Notes under the pieces: generated by a model | The model's input: the letters and a program-made list of their open reading frames with translations, nothing else | Databases searched by the model: none | What the model was told of the DNA's origin: nothing | Shown here: piece after piece, positions 1 through 7,679 of the stretch | Layout: each line of letters starts with the position of its first letter | How positions within the stretch are numbered: position 1 is the stretch's first letter | Source of the DNA: SG8-40 sp050050435 | Lineage (GTDB): Bacteria > Pseudomonadota > Gammaproteobacteria > Burkholderiales > Eutrophovitaceae | Assembly: GCA_050050435.1 (NCBI GenBank) | Contig: JASFUE010000048.1 | Span: 1-14,942 of the forward strand | Length of the DNA stretch: 14,942 nt | Direction: 5' to 3' | Program-made: the position numbers and the translations under genes

Positions 1-1
1 C

Positions 2-235
2 GGCGTGCTGCAGTTTGATTTCTTCGAGGAATCCTGGGTCGAGGTGACGGACCGTTATGGCGATGTCATCTATTCAGATCTCAATCCGGCAGGCGTCTCG
101 CGCCGGGTCACCGGATATCCGCCGCTGACCGTGGTGATCGGCAACGCGCAAGGGACGGTGATGCGTTACAACGACGAAACGGTTGATCTTGGCCCTCATA
201 CCCGGGTCGATGTTGCCCGGGTAACGGTCGAATAG
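2..235 (+). CDS. rodZ: RodZ C-terminal fragment (cytoskeletal membrane protein, periplasmic DUF4115 domain)
   Basis: This is the last 77 codons of a gene that enters from the left edge; the reading frame is open from base 2 and ends with TAG. The visible residues include SWVEVTD, YGDVIYSDL, GYPPLTVVIGNAQG and PHTRVDVARVTVE. They match the C-terminal periplasmic beta domain of RodZ, the bitopic protein that links MreB filaments to the cell-wall elongation machinery. The cytoplasmic helix-turn-helix and transmembrane segment would lie outside the window. The stop is only 10 bases before ispG, the usual partner in beta- and gammaproteobacteria, so co-transcription is likely. The identification rests on the short domain plus this neighbour. 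Confidence 0.85.
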   Translation, partial: GVLQFDFFEESWVEVTDRYGDVIYSDLNPAGVSRRVTGYPPLTVVIGNAQGTVMRYNDETVDLGPHTRVDVARVTVE

Positions 236-245
236 GCACGGTACG

Positions 246-1565
246 ATGTCCGTTCAAGCATCTGCACGAGGCAATCCAATACAGGAGCCCAACCCGACAG
301 GGCGCAACCCGATGCGGCGTAACTCGATACCGGTTCGTGTCGGCGATGTCGTCATTGGTGGCACCGAGCCTATCGTTGTGCAGTCGATGACAAATACCGA
401 TACGGCCGACGTCGATGCCACTGCGGCGCAGGCGGCGCAGTTGTTCGCTGCCGGCTCGGAAATGGTGCGCGTCACCGTCAACACGGCGGAAGCGGCTGCG
501 GCCGTTGCGCCGTTGCGCAAGAAGCTGGATCAGCAGGGATTGCATGGGCCGTTGGTGGGTGATTTTCATTTCAATGGTCACCGGCTGTTATCGGAATTTC
601 CCGATTGTGCAAAGGCGCTGGACAAATACCGCATCAACCCGGGTAACGTTGGCAAGGGCTCGAAACGCGACGAGCAGTTTGCAATGATGATCGAGGCGGC
701 CTGCCGTTACGGCAAGCCGGTGCGCATCGGTGTGAATTGGGGCAGCCTCGACCAGCAACTGCTGGCGCGCATGATGGACGAGAATGCGCAGCGGCAGCAG
801 CCCTGGGATGCCGATGAGGTGATGCGCGAAGCGCTGGTAACCTCGGCGCTGGACAGTGCCAGCCAGGCTGTTGATCTGGGGCTGGCGCGCGACCGGATCG
901 TACTGTCGTGCAAGGTCAGTGACGTCCAGGATCTGATCGATGTCTATCGCAGGCTGGCGCAACGTTGTGAGTACCCGTTGCACCTCGGGCTGACCGAAGC
1001 CGGCATGGGAACCAAAGGGGTGGTCGCGTCGACGGCTGCCATGGCAGTGCTGTTGCAGGAAGGCATTGGCGACACCATTCGGGTGTCGCTCACGCCGGAC
1101 CCGGGCGGTGATCGCACCCGGGAAGTGACGGTTGCACAGGAAATCCTGCAGACCATGGGACTGAGGTCGTTTGCGCCACTGGTGATTGCCTGTCCGGGAT
1201 GCGGCAGGACCACGAGCACCTACTTTCAGGAACTGGCGGGAACAATACAGTCCTATTTGCGCAGCCAGATGCCTGTCTGGCGCGCCAGTTACCCCGGCGT
1301 CGAGGAGATGCGTGTTGCCGTGATGGGATGCGTGGTCAACGGGCCGGGAGAAAGCCGTCATGCCGATATCGGAATCAGTCTTCCGGGCTCCGGCGAGCGG
1401 CCGGTGGCGCCTGTTTACATTGACGGGGAGAAGGCGGTCACGCTGAAAGGCGAGGGCATCGCCGTGCAATTCCAGGCGCTGGTCGACAGCTATGTAAAAC
1501 GCCGCTATGGACAGGGCGCGAACAAGACAGGCCGCAAACACGACGAATCTGAAATACCCGGCTGA
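246..1565 (+). CDS. ispG: 4-hydroxy-3-methylbut-2-en-1-yl diphosphate synthase (flavodoxin-type, IspG/GcpE)
   Basis: IspG is the iron-sulfur enzyme that converts methylerythritol cyclodiphosphate to HMBPP, the penultimate step of the MEP isoprenoid pathway. Family motifs seen are VQSMTNTDT near the N-terminus, KYRINPGNVG, GLTEAGMG, and two cluster-binding stretches: CPGCGRTT (Cys316, Cys319) and MGCVVNGPGES (Cys362, with the catalytic-type Glu369). These correspond to the three Fe4S4 cysteines and the glutamate of the E. coli enzyme. At 439 residues it is longer than the 372-residue E. coli protein and resembles the roughly 420-440 residue form of betaproteobacteria and Xanthomonas. The start is uncertain: ATG at 246 follows rodZ closely, but ATG at 312 (MRRNSIPVRVG) also fits and has AGGG upstream. 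The residues after about 417 look like a poorly conserved tail. Confidence 0.97.
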   Translation: MSVQASARGNPIQEPNPTGRNPMRRNSIPVRVGDVVIGGTEPIVVQSMTNTDTADVDATAAQAAQLFAAGSEMVRVTVNTAEAAAAVAPLRKKLDQQGLHGPLVGDFHFNGHRLLSEFPDCAKALDKYRINPGNVGKGSKRDEQFAMMIEAACRYGKPVRIGVNWGSLDQQLLARMMDENAQRQQPWDADEVMREALVTSALDSASQAVDLGLARDRIVLSCKVSDVQDLIDVYRRLAQRCEYPLHLGLTEAGMGTKGVVASTAAMAVLLQEGIGDTIRVSLTPDPGGDRTREVTVAQEILQTMGLRSFAPLVIACPGCGRTTSTYFQELAGTIQSYLRSQMPVWRASYPGVEEMRVAVMGCVVNGPGESRHADIGISLPGSGERPVAPVYIDGEKAVTLKGEGIAVQFQALVDSYVKRRYGQGANKTGRKHDESEIPG

Positions 1566-1599
1566 AATAGCCGGAGAATCCAGTGTACTGAAATCCAGC

Positions 1600-2865
1600 A
1601 TGCAAGCTATCCAGGCAGTCCGCGGAATGAATGACGCCTTGCCGAGCGAGACTCCGCTATGGGAGTTCTTCGAGCAAACCGTTCGCGACTGGGTCGGTGC
1701 TTACGGTTACCGCAATATCCGTATGCCGATTCTGGAAAAAACCGATTTGTTCGTTCGTTCCATCGGCGAGATAACCGACATCGTCGAGAAAGAGATGTAC
1801 ACCTTCGTCGATCAACTCAACGGCGAGAGTCTGACCCTGCGCCCGGAGGGCACTGCTTCGTGTGTGCGTGCGGCGATCCAGCACAATTTGCTTTACTCGG
1901 GACCGTGTCGCGTTTTCTATTGGGGTCCCATGTTCCGGCACGAACGGCCGCAGAAAGGCCGGTTCCGGCAATTTCACCAGGTTGGTGTGGAAGCGCTCGG
2001 CTTTGACGGACCGGACATCGACGCCGAGCACATGATCATGTGCGCGCGATTGTGGCAACAGCTCGGGCTGGACGATGTCAAGCTCGAAATCAACAGTCTC
2101 GGAAGCAGCGATGCACGGGTGCGCTATCGCTCTCGGCTGGTGAAATACCTGGAATCGCGCGGCGATGAACTGGACGCAGACTCGAAGCGGCGCTTGCATA
2201 CCAACCCGTTACGCGTGCTCGACAGCAAGAACCCGGTGATGCAGGACGTTGTCAGAGAAGCTCCGAGGCTGGCGGATGATCTGGAAGATGCCTCGCAGGC
2301 CTCGTTCGAAAACTTGCAGGCGCTGCTGCGTGCGGCCGGTGTCGATTTCGATATCAACCCGCGGCTGGTACGCGGACTGGACTACTACAATGACGCCGTC
2401 TACGAATGGGTGACGACGCGGCTTGGCGCCCAGGGCACGGTATGCGCCGGCGGGCGTTACGATGGCCTGTTTTCGCAGATCGGCGGTAAAGCGGCGCCGG
2501 CGTGCGGGTTTGCCATGGGAATCGAACGCTTGCTGGCGCTGATTGCAGATACCGGGCGCGTACCTTCTCCCACGGTGCCCGATGTGTACGTGGTGCACGC
2601 GGGAGAAGCGGCCACTCCGTTTGCCTGGAAGGTGGCTGAACAGCTGCGCGATGCGCAGCTCGCGGCCATCCTGCATTGCGGTGGAGGCAGCTTCAAGTCG
2701 CAGATGAAGCGAGCCGATGGCAGCGGGGCGCGTTTTGCCGTCATCATTGGCGATGACGAGGCGCAAAGCGGGCTGGTTTCCGTCAAACCGCTGCGAGGCG
2801 GTGGCGAGCAGCAACAGGTGACCGCCGAGCAGGCAGCGCGGATCATTCGGGAGGACTGCCGGTAA
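1600..2865 (+). CDS. hisS: histidine--tRNA ligase
   Basis: This class II aminoacyl-tRNA synthetase charges tRNA-His in the cytoplasm. Taken from ATG 1600 it has 421 residues (E. coli 424) and begins MQAIQAVRGMNDALP, aligning with the family N-terminus. The frame is also open upstream to 1507, but that part overlaps the ispG tail. Motif 2 is FRHERPQKGRFRQF (residues 112-125, with Arg113). The two histidine-specific motifs are LVRGLDYY (257-263 region, Arg258) and AGGRYDGL (283-290). Motif 3 is GFAMGIERLL (303-312, Arg310). The C-terminal anticodon-binding domain follows from about residue 327. No strong Shine-Dalgarno lies just before ATG 1600; the nearest purine-rich stretch, GGAG at 1573, is over 20 bases away, so the exact start is slightly uncertain. 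It lies 34 bases after ispG. Confidence 0.97.
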   Translation: MQAIQAVRGMNDALPSETPLWEFFEQTVRDWVGAYGYRNIRMPILEKTDLFVRSIGEITDIVEKEMYTFVDQLNGESLTLRPEGTASCVRAAIQHNLLYSGPCRVFYWGPMFRHERPQKGRFRQFHQVGVEALGFDGPDIDAEHMIMCARLWQQLGLDDVKLEINSLGSSDARVRYRSRLVKYLESRGDELDADSKRRLHTNPLRVLDSKNPVMQDVVREAPRLADDLEDASQASFENLQALLRAAGVDFDINPRLVRGLDYYNDAVYEWVTTRLGAQGTVCAGGRYDGLFSQIGGKAAPACGFAMGIERLLALIADTGRVPSPTVPDVYVVHAGEAATPFAWKVAEQLRDAQLAAILHCGGGSFKSQMKRADGSGARFAVIIGDDEAQSGLVSVKPLRGGGEQQQVTAEQAARIIREDCR

Positions 2866-2913
2866 ACGGCAGAGCCAGTCAATACCAACAACATGGATAT
2901 GGAAAGTTAGCTG

Positions 2914-3552
2914 ATGGCGATATATGACCTAGAAGAGCAGGAACAGATCGATGCGCTCAAACATTTCTGGCGCGATTACGGGCGCCTCATAATTGCCGCG
3001 GTGCTTGCATTTATTGTCGGTGTTGGCGGTACGCAAGGATGGAAATACTACAAGCGTACCCAGGCGCAGGAGGCATCCAGGGAGTACGCCAAGCTCGAAG
3101 ATGCGATTGCCAAGGGTGACATGAAAGAAATCACCAATGTGGGTGGCGACATCATCGAGAACTACGCGAAAACCCCTTATGCGCCGATGGCGGCGTTGGT
3201 GGTGGCGCAGACCGAGCATGATGCAGGTGACCTCGAATCGGCAGCCGAGCGGCTCGAGTGGGCGGCCGATAATGCGTCAACCGATGAAGTAAAGATGCTC
3301 GCCAGGCTGCGTCTGGCGGCGGTGTTGCTCGACCAGAAGAAGTACGAAGAGGCAATGACTTTGCTGGAGCAGAAAGTCACGCCGGCGTTCGAGGGCGTCT
3401 ATGCAGATTTGCGCGGTGACGTGCTCGTTGCCCAGGGAAAGACTGCCGAAGCCAGGGCGCAATACGAGAAAGCACTCGAGCAATCCAGCGAGAACAGCGG
3501 CTGGCGCGACGTGGTGCAGTTGAAGCTTGATGCGTTGAGCAGCAGCGACTGA
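2914..3552 (+). CDS. yfgM: YfgM-like membrane-anchored TPR protein (SecYEG ancillary subunit)
   Basis: The 212-residue protein begins MAIYDLEEQEQIDALKHFW, a short acidic cytoplasmic segment. One hydrophobic helix follows (about residues 24-42, LIIAAVLAFIVGVGG) and then a long alpha-helical region with TPR-like repeats (for example SAAERLEWAADNA and YEEAMTLLEQKV). This is the architecture of E. coli YfgM (206 residues). YfgM is an inner-membrane protein with a periplasmic TPR domain that associates with SecYEG and the chaperone PpiD. GGAAAG at 2901-2906 is a well-spaced ribosome-binding site for ATG 2914. An in-frame ATG at 2893 is closed by TAG at 2908, so the start cannot lie further upstream. 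Its stop overlaps the bamB start by one base (TGATG), which suggests translational coupling. The position between hisS and bamB is the conserved one. Confidence 0.92.
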   Translation: MAIYDLEEQEQIDALKHFWRDYGRLIIAAVLAFIVGVGGTQGWKYYKRTQAQEASREYAKLEDAIAKGDMKEITNVGGDIIENYAKTPYAPMAALVVAQTEHDAGDLESAAERLEWAADNASTDEVKMLARLRLAAVLLDQKKYEEAMTLLEQKVTPAFEGVYADLRGDVLVAQGKTAEARAQYEKALEQSSENSGWRDVVQLKLDALSSSD

Positions 3553-4688
3553 TGCTGAACTGGCGGGTCGTTGTTGCCGCGCTGCTGTGCGGCGTGTTGA
3601 CAGCTTGCGGGGGTACAACGACCCTCAAGCCGTCACCGTTGCCGGATTTCGAGCGGAAGATCGACACCCGCATCGGGTGGCAAGCCACGGTGGGCGAAGC
3701 GCGCGACTACCTTTTCGTGCCCGTGAGCTTTCACGACATGGTGTGCGCGATCGGCAGCAGTGACCGCCTGTCCTGTTTTTCCTCGGCAAACGGCGAGCGG
3801 ATGTGGGATCAACGCCTCGCGGTCAAGTTGTCCGGAGGTGTCGGCGTTGGCGAGAACATGCTGCTCGTCGGTACGGCCAATGGCGAGGTGATCGCTTTCG
3901 ACGCGAGTGGAACGCTGCTGTGGCGTTCGCAGGTCACGACCGAAGTGCTCAGTGCGCCGGTTGGTTCGCGCTCTATGGTGATCGTGCGCGCCGGTGACAG
4001 TAACGTTTTCGGATTGAGTGCGAAGGACGGCGCCAGCCGTTGGCAATATGAGGGACCACGCCAGCCTCTGGTGTTGCGCTCGAATCCTGGCATGGCGATT
4101 CTTGACGACGTGGCCGCAATTGGCGGTTTTCCCGGTGGGAGGTTGATCAAGCTCGATGTCAGGGACGGCGGCTTGCTCTGGGATATTCCACTGGCGACCC
4201 CGAGGGGCGATAACGAACTGGAACGCCTGACCGATGTTGCCGGCACGCCGTTACTGGTTTCCGGAAGCGTTTGTGCCGTTGCGTATCAGGGGCGTATCGG
4301 GTGTTTCGATACGGAGAAAGGCGAGCAGGTCTGGGCGCGCAGTGCTTCCAGTGCCGGTGGCATTACGGCAGACGACAAAAGCGTCTATTACACTGAGGCC
4401 GACAGCGTGGTCGTGGCCCTGGACAAGTCAGCGGGTGCCAGTGTCTGGCGTCAGGAGAAACTGCTCTATCGCCGCGTGAGCGCGCCGGCGGTGGTCGGGG
4501 ACTGGATTGTCGTTGGCGACTATCAGGGCTACGTTCATGTGCTGGCGCGCGAGGACGGTGCGTTTGTCGCGCGCGTGGCAACGGATGGCAGCGCGATTGT
4601 CGGCACGCCGGTGCCCGTGGGAGACGGCGTGGCGGTGCAGACCCGGAACGGAGGGCTGTACATGATCGATTTGAAGAGCCGGAGTTGA
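3552..4688 (+). CDS. bamB: outer membrane protein assembly factor BamB (lipoprotein)
   Basis: BamB is the beta-propeller lipoprotein of the BAM complex that inserts beta-barrel proteins into the outer membrane. The 378-residue product (E. coli 392) starts with a lipoprotein signal: an Arg at position 5, a hydrophobic core, and the lipobox LTAC ending at Cys19. Gly20 at the +2 position does not act as an inner-membrane retention signal. The rest shows repeated PQQ-type propeller blades, recognised as alternating hydrophobic strands ending in patterns such as ANGERMWDQ, ASGTLLWRS, KDGASRWQY, DGGLLWDI, EKGEQVWAR and SAGASVWRQ. RGDNELERLTDV (about 218-229) corresponds to a conserved BamB segment. 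The start overlaps the yfgM stop and has no clear ribosome-binding site of its own, so translation is probably coupled. Confidence 0.95.
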   Translation: MLNWRVVVAALLCGVLTACGGTTTLKPSPLPDFERKIDTRIGWQATVGEARDYLFVPVSFHDMVCAIGSSDRLSCFSSANGERMWDQRLAVKLSGGVGVGENMLLVGTANGEVIAFDASGTLLWRSQVTTEVLSAPVGSRSMVIVRAGDSNVFGLSAKDGASRWQYEGPRQPLVLRSNPGMAILDDVAAIGGFPGGRLIKLDVRDGGLLWDIPLATPRGDNELERLTDVAGTPLLVSGSVCAVAYQGRIGCFDTEKGEQVWARSASSAGGITADDKSVYYTEADSVVVALDKSAGASVWRQEKLLYRRVSAPAVVGDWIVVGDYQGYVHVLAREDGAFVARVATDGSAIVGTPVPVGDGVAVQTRNGGLYMIDLKSRS

Positions 4689-4757
4689 TCCGCGCGACGA
4701 TGTCAGTTTGAACGTCCGCGTTGCCAGTGTGCGACGCCGGCCGTGGGCACGATTTTC

Positions 4758-6101
4758 ATGAAACCTACAGTAGTGCTGGTCGGCCGACCCAATGTTGGCA
4801 AATCGACGTTGTTCAATCGTCTGACGCGTTCGCGGTCGGCGCTGGTCGCTGATGTGCCCGGCCTGACCCGGGACCGCCACTATGGTCATGCCAGCATTGC
4901 CGGCAAGCCGATTCTTCTGGTCGATACCGGCGGACTCGAGCCAGCTTCCGGGCATGGGCTGCGCCGCGAAATGGCGAAGCAGACCATGCAGGCAGTGGAC
5001 GAGGGCGATGTCATCGTATTCATGGTTGATGCTCGCGACGGGCTGACGCCGCAGGACCGGATGATTGCCGATCAATTACGGCGCAGCGGACGCAAGGTCT
5101 GGCTGGTGGTGAACAAGGCCGAGGGCATGAATTCGGCCGTCGTCTCGGCGGAATTCCATGAGCTGGGGCTGGGCGAACCGGTTTCGATTTCGGCTGCTCA
5201 TGGCGATGGCGTACGGGAATTGATGGAGGAGATCGTACTGCCCCTGGCCGCCGACAGCGAACCGGAGCGAGCCCCCGAGCTGCGTGAACATCCGGTGATT
5301 GCCATTGTCGGGCGGCCCAATGTCGGCAAGTCGACCCTCGTCAACGCCCTGCTGGGCGAGAAACGCATGATTGCCTTCGATGAACCGGGTACCACCCGCG
5401 ACGCCATCCATGTTGATTTCGAGCGCAATGGCCGGCCTTACACAGTGATCGATACCGCCGGTGTGCGGCGCAGGGGGCGGATCGACGAGGCTGTTGAAAA
5501 ATTTTCCGTGATCAAGACGCTGCAGGCAATCGAGGATGCCAACGTCGTAATACTTGTCCTCGACGCCACGCAGGAAATCGCCGATCAGGATGCCAATATC
5601 GCAGGATTCATTCTGGAAGCGGGTCGGGCACTGGTTGTGGCCATAAACAAATGGGACGCCGTGGACGCTGATGGCCGCGAGCGGATCAGGCGCGAATATG
5701 ACCGGAAACTGGGCTTCCTGGCCTTTGCCAGGTCGCACAATATTTCGGCGGCTGCCGGCAAGGGCGTAAGCGCGGCGATGCGTTCGGTGGACGCCGCTTT
5801 CTCGGCCGCCATGACGCGGCTGCCGACGCCCAAACTGACCCGGGTCCTGCAGGCCGCGACCGAAAAGCAGGCACCGCCACGGCGCGGTTACCGGCGGCCG
5901 AAACTGCGCTACGCTCACCAGGGCGGCGTCAATCCGCCATTAATCGTGATTCACGGTAATTCGCTGCAGGATGTTTCAGATGACTACCGACGCTATCTGG
6001 AGCGGGTGTTCATGGAGGCTTTCCGGCTGCGAGGCACGCCGATAAGGGTGATTTTCAAAAAAGGCAGGAATCCGTATGCCGAGCGTGCTGGTGGTCGCTG
6101 A
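4758..6101 (+). CDS. der: ribosome biogenesis GTPase Der (EngA), tandem G domains plus KH-like domain
   Basis: Der is an essential GTPase for 50S ribosomal subunit assembly. From ATG 4758 the protein has 447 residues and begins MKPTVVLVGRPNVGKST. A GTG at 4743 would add five residues, but the family usually starts at the P-loop strand. Domain 1 shows GRPNVGKS (9-16), a G3 DTGG (56-59) and a G4 NKAE (119-122). Domain 2 shows GRPNVGKS (185-192), GTTRD (211-215), DTAG (232-235) and NKWD (297-300). The C-terminal KH-like domain covers about residues 355-447 and ends in KKGRNPY. G4 of domain 1 carries Glu where most GTPases have Asp; I recall this from betaproteobacterial Der proteins. The gene lies 69 bases after bamB and 82 bases before hfq. 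Confidence 0.97.
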   Translation: MKPTVVLVGRPNVGKSTLFNRLTRSRSALVADVPGLTRDRHYGHASIAGKPILLVDTGGLEPASGHGLRREMAKQTMQAVDEGDVIVFMVDARDGLTPQDRMIADQLRRSGRKVWLVVNKAEGMNSAVVSAEFHELGLGEPVSISAAHGDGVRELMEEIVLPLAADSEPERAPELREHPVIAIVGRPNVGKSTLVNALLGEKRMIAFDEPGTTRDAIHVDFERNGRPYTVIDTAGVRRRGRIDEAVEKFSVIKTLQAIEDANVVILVLDATQEIADQDANIAGFILEAGRALVVAINKWDAVDADGRERIRREYDRKLGFLAFARSHNISAAAGKGVSAAMRSVDAAFSAAMTRLPTPKLTRVLQAATEKQAPPRRGYRRPKLRYAHQGGVNPPLIVIHGNSLQDVSDDYRRYLERVFMEAFRLRGTPIRVIFKKGRNPYAERAGGR

Positions 6102-6183
6102 GGGCTGCCGAAACGGGATGGTATTGGAGAGCGGATTCCAGTAAAGTAGCTGGGTCACTCAATAAGTACAAAAAGGGGCCGCC

Positions 6184-6423
6184 ATGAGCGCGAAAGGGCA
6201 ATTGTTACAAGACCCGTTCCTGAATACGTTGCGCAAGGAGCATGTGCCCGTATCCATTTACCTCGTAAACGGCATCAAGTTGCAAGGGCAGATCGAATCT
6301 TTTGACCAGTACGTGGTATTGCTCAAGAACACGGTTACGCAAATGGTATACAAACACGCTATTTCAACGGTCGTGCCGGCTCGGGCTGTCAGCTTGTCAG
6401 TCGATCAAGGATCGGCAGACTGA
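6184..6423 (+). CDS. hfq: RNA chaperone Hfq
   Basis: Hfq is the hexameric Sm-like RNA chaperone that pairs small RNAs with mRNAs. The 79-residue protein has the Sm1 region (QDPFLNTLR through SFDQYVVLLKN) and the Sm2 signature YKHAISTVVPAR. The proximal-face residues Gln9, Tyr43 (Phe42 in E. coli), Tyr56, Lys57 and His58 are present. The rim patch reads RKEH at 17-20 instead of the RRER of E. coli. The acidic C-terminal tail is very short (SVDQGSAD), as in many betaproteobacteria, whereas E. coli Hfq has about 30 extra residues. AAGGGG just before ATG 6184 is a good ribosome-binding site. Unlike in E. coli, the gene before it is der, not miaA. hflX follows, which is the conserved order. Confidence 0.98.
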   Translation: MSAKGQLLQDPFLNTLRKEHVPVSIYLVNGIKLQGQIESFDQYVVLLKNTVTQMVYKHAISTVVPARAVSLSVDQGSAD

Positions 6424-6525
6424 AAACCGGTTTCACGTTGGTCTTTTCCCGTATTCCCGAGTTGGGGTTCGTCCAGCCTTGAGGACGATACCGTTCTTCA
6501 TCCCCTCCGGCGGTTTCCTACTCTG

Positions 6526-7644
6526 ATGCTCGATCGAACGCGCGCGATGGATCGCGCTATCGTGGTATGTCTCGATCTCGGCGATCCCGACTACGCCGAG
6601 AATGTCGAGGAAATCCTGCGTCTGAGCGAAAGTGCAGGAGTGAGCGTCATCACGGTTCTCAAAGGCCGCCGACAGCGACCGGACGCGGCGACATTCGCAG
6701 GGCGCGGCAAGGTTGAAGAACTCGGTGCGCTGGTGCGCGAACAGCAGGCCAATCTCGTCATCTTCAATCATGATCTGTCACCGGCCCAGCAGCGCAACCT
6801 GGAACAGCGCACCGGGTGCCGGGTTATCGACCGCACCAGTCTGATCCTGGATATTTTTGCGCAGCGGGCGCGAAGTCACGAAGGCAAACTTCAGGTCGAA
6901 CTTGCGCAACTGGACCACCTCGCCACCCGCCTGGTGCGGGGCTGGACCCACCTCGAGCGGCAAAAAGGCGGTATCGGCCTGCGCGGGCCCGGCGAAACGC
7001 AGCTCGAAACCGACCGGCGCTTGCTGGCCAAGCGGGTTCGTGTGCTGCGGAACAAGCTCGCTGCCTTCGAGCGCCAGCGCACCACGCGGCGGCGTGCCCG
7101 TAGCCGCGGCAACGTGTTTTCGGTATCACTGGTGGGCTATACCAATGCCGGAAAGACAACGTTGTTCAACAGGCTCACGCACGGTGATTCGTATGCTGCG
7201 GACCAGCTTTTTGCAACGCTCGATACCACTTCACGGCGTTCGGGAATGGCGGGCAACCGGGCCATCGTTCTGTCAGACACGGTAGGCTTTATTCGTGATC
7301 TCCCGCACACACTGGTTGCGGCATTTCGGGCCACGCTGGAAGAGACCGTGCAGGCAGACCTGCTGTTGCACGTCGTCGATGCCGCCAGCCCGGTTCGCGA
7401 TGCGCAAATCGAGCAGGTCAACAAGGTGCTTGCCGATATCGGTGCCGAGGCGGTTCCGCAGATCATTGTGTACAACAAGATCGATCTGGCCGGATTGCAG
7501 CCCGGGGTGGAACGGGATGCGTGTGGTAAAATCCGCGCCATTCGAGTCAGCGCAATGAACGGCGCCGGAATTGACGAATTGCGAGCGTTGTACAGTGAGT
7601 TTCAAGCGGCCAGCGGAGCGACAGCATCGCTCGAGGTGGCCTGA
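6526..7644 (+). CDS. hflX: ribosome rescue GTPase HflX
   Basis: HflX is a GTPase that binds the 50S subunit and splits stalled or heat-damaged 70S ribosomes. The 372-residue protein has the N-terminal HflX domain with FAGRGKVEEL and LSPAQQRNLE. The linker carries FAQRARSHEGKLQVELAQL and KGGIGLRGPGETQLETDRR. The G domain contains GYTNAGKTT (204-212), the FATLDTT switch region (229-235), DTVGF (251-255) and NKID (317-320). It is shorter than the 426-residue E. coli protein because the C-terminal extension is missing. The start is ATG 6526 or ATG 6547 (MDRAIVVCLDL); related proteins begin near the second. Neither has a visible Shine-Dalgarno. The frame stays open back to the hfq stop codon, but the spacer holds no other ATG, GTG or TTG in this frame. 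Confidence 0.96.
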   Translation: MLDRTRAMDRAIVVCLDLGDPDYAENVEEILRLSESAGVSVITVLKGRRQRPDAATFAGRGKVEELGALVREQQANLVIFNHDLSPAQQRNLEQRTGCRVIDRTSLILDIFAQRARSHEGKLQVELAQLDHLATRLVRGWTHLERQKGGIGLRGPGETQLETDRRLLAKRVRVLRNKLAAFERQRTTRRRARSRGNVFSVSLVGYTNAGKTTLFNRLTHGDSYAADQLFATLDTTSRRSGMAGNRAIVLSDTVGFIRDLPHTLVAAFRATLEETVQADLLLHVVDAASPVRDAQIEQVNKVLADIGAEAVPQIIVYNKIDLAGLQPGVERDACGKIRAIRVSAMNGAGIDELRALYSEFQAASGATASLEVA

Positions 7645-7679
7645 ATCCGGCAGTTTTCCCGAACCCGAGAAACCAGAAT

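Noticed and set aside
588..1601. 337-codon open frame on the - strand across ispG
   Set aside because: It lies wholly opposite ispG and the ispG-hisS junction, has no family resemblance, and is the kind of open antisense frame expected in GC-rich genes.
2893..2910. Five-codon upstream reading frame (MDMES) before yfgM
   Set aside because: It overlaps the yfgM ribosome-binding site and has none of its own; no regulatory codons are seen.
4728..4757. Dyad GTGC...GCAC before der followed by ATTTT
   Set aside because: The stem is only 4 bp with a 14-base loop, too weak for a terminator, and it would overlap the der ribosome-binding region.
6102..6183. Possible hfq promoter (TTGGAG at 6124-6129)
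   Set aside because: No acceptable -10 lies 16-18 bases downstream, and no sigma32 or sigma54 pattern is clear, so I do not call a promoter here.
6424..6433. Palindrome AAACCGGTTT right after the hfq stop
   Set aside because: A 10-base palindrome without a loop cannot form a useful RNA hairpin, and no T tract follows; chance is likely.
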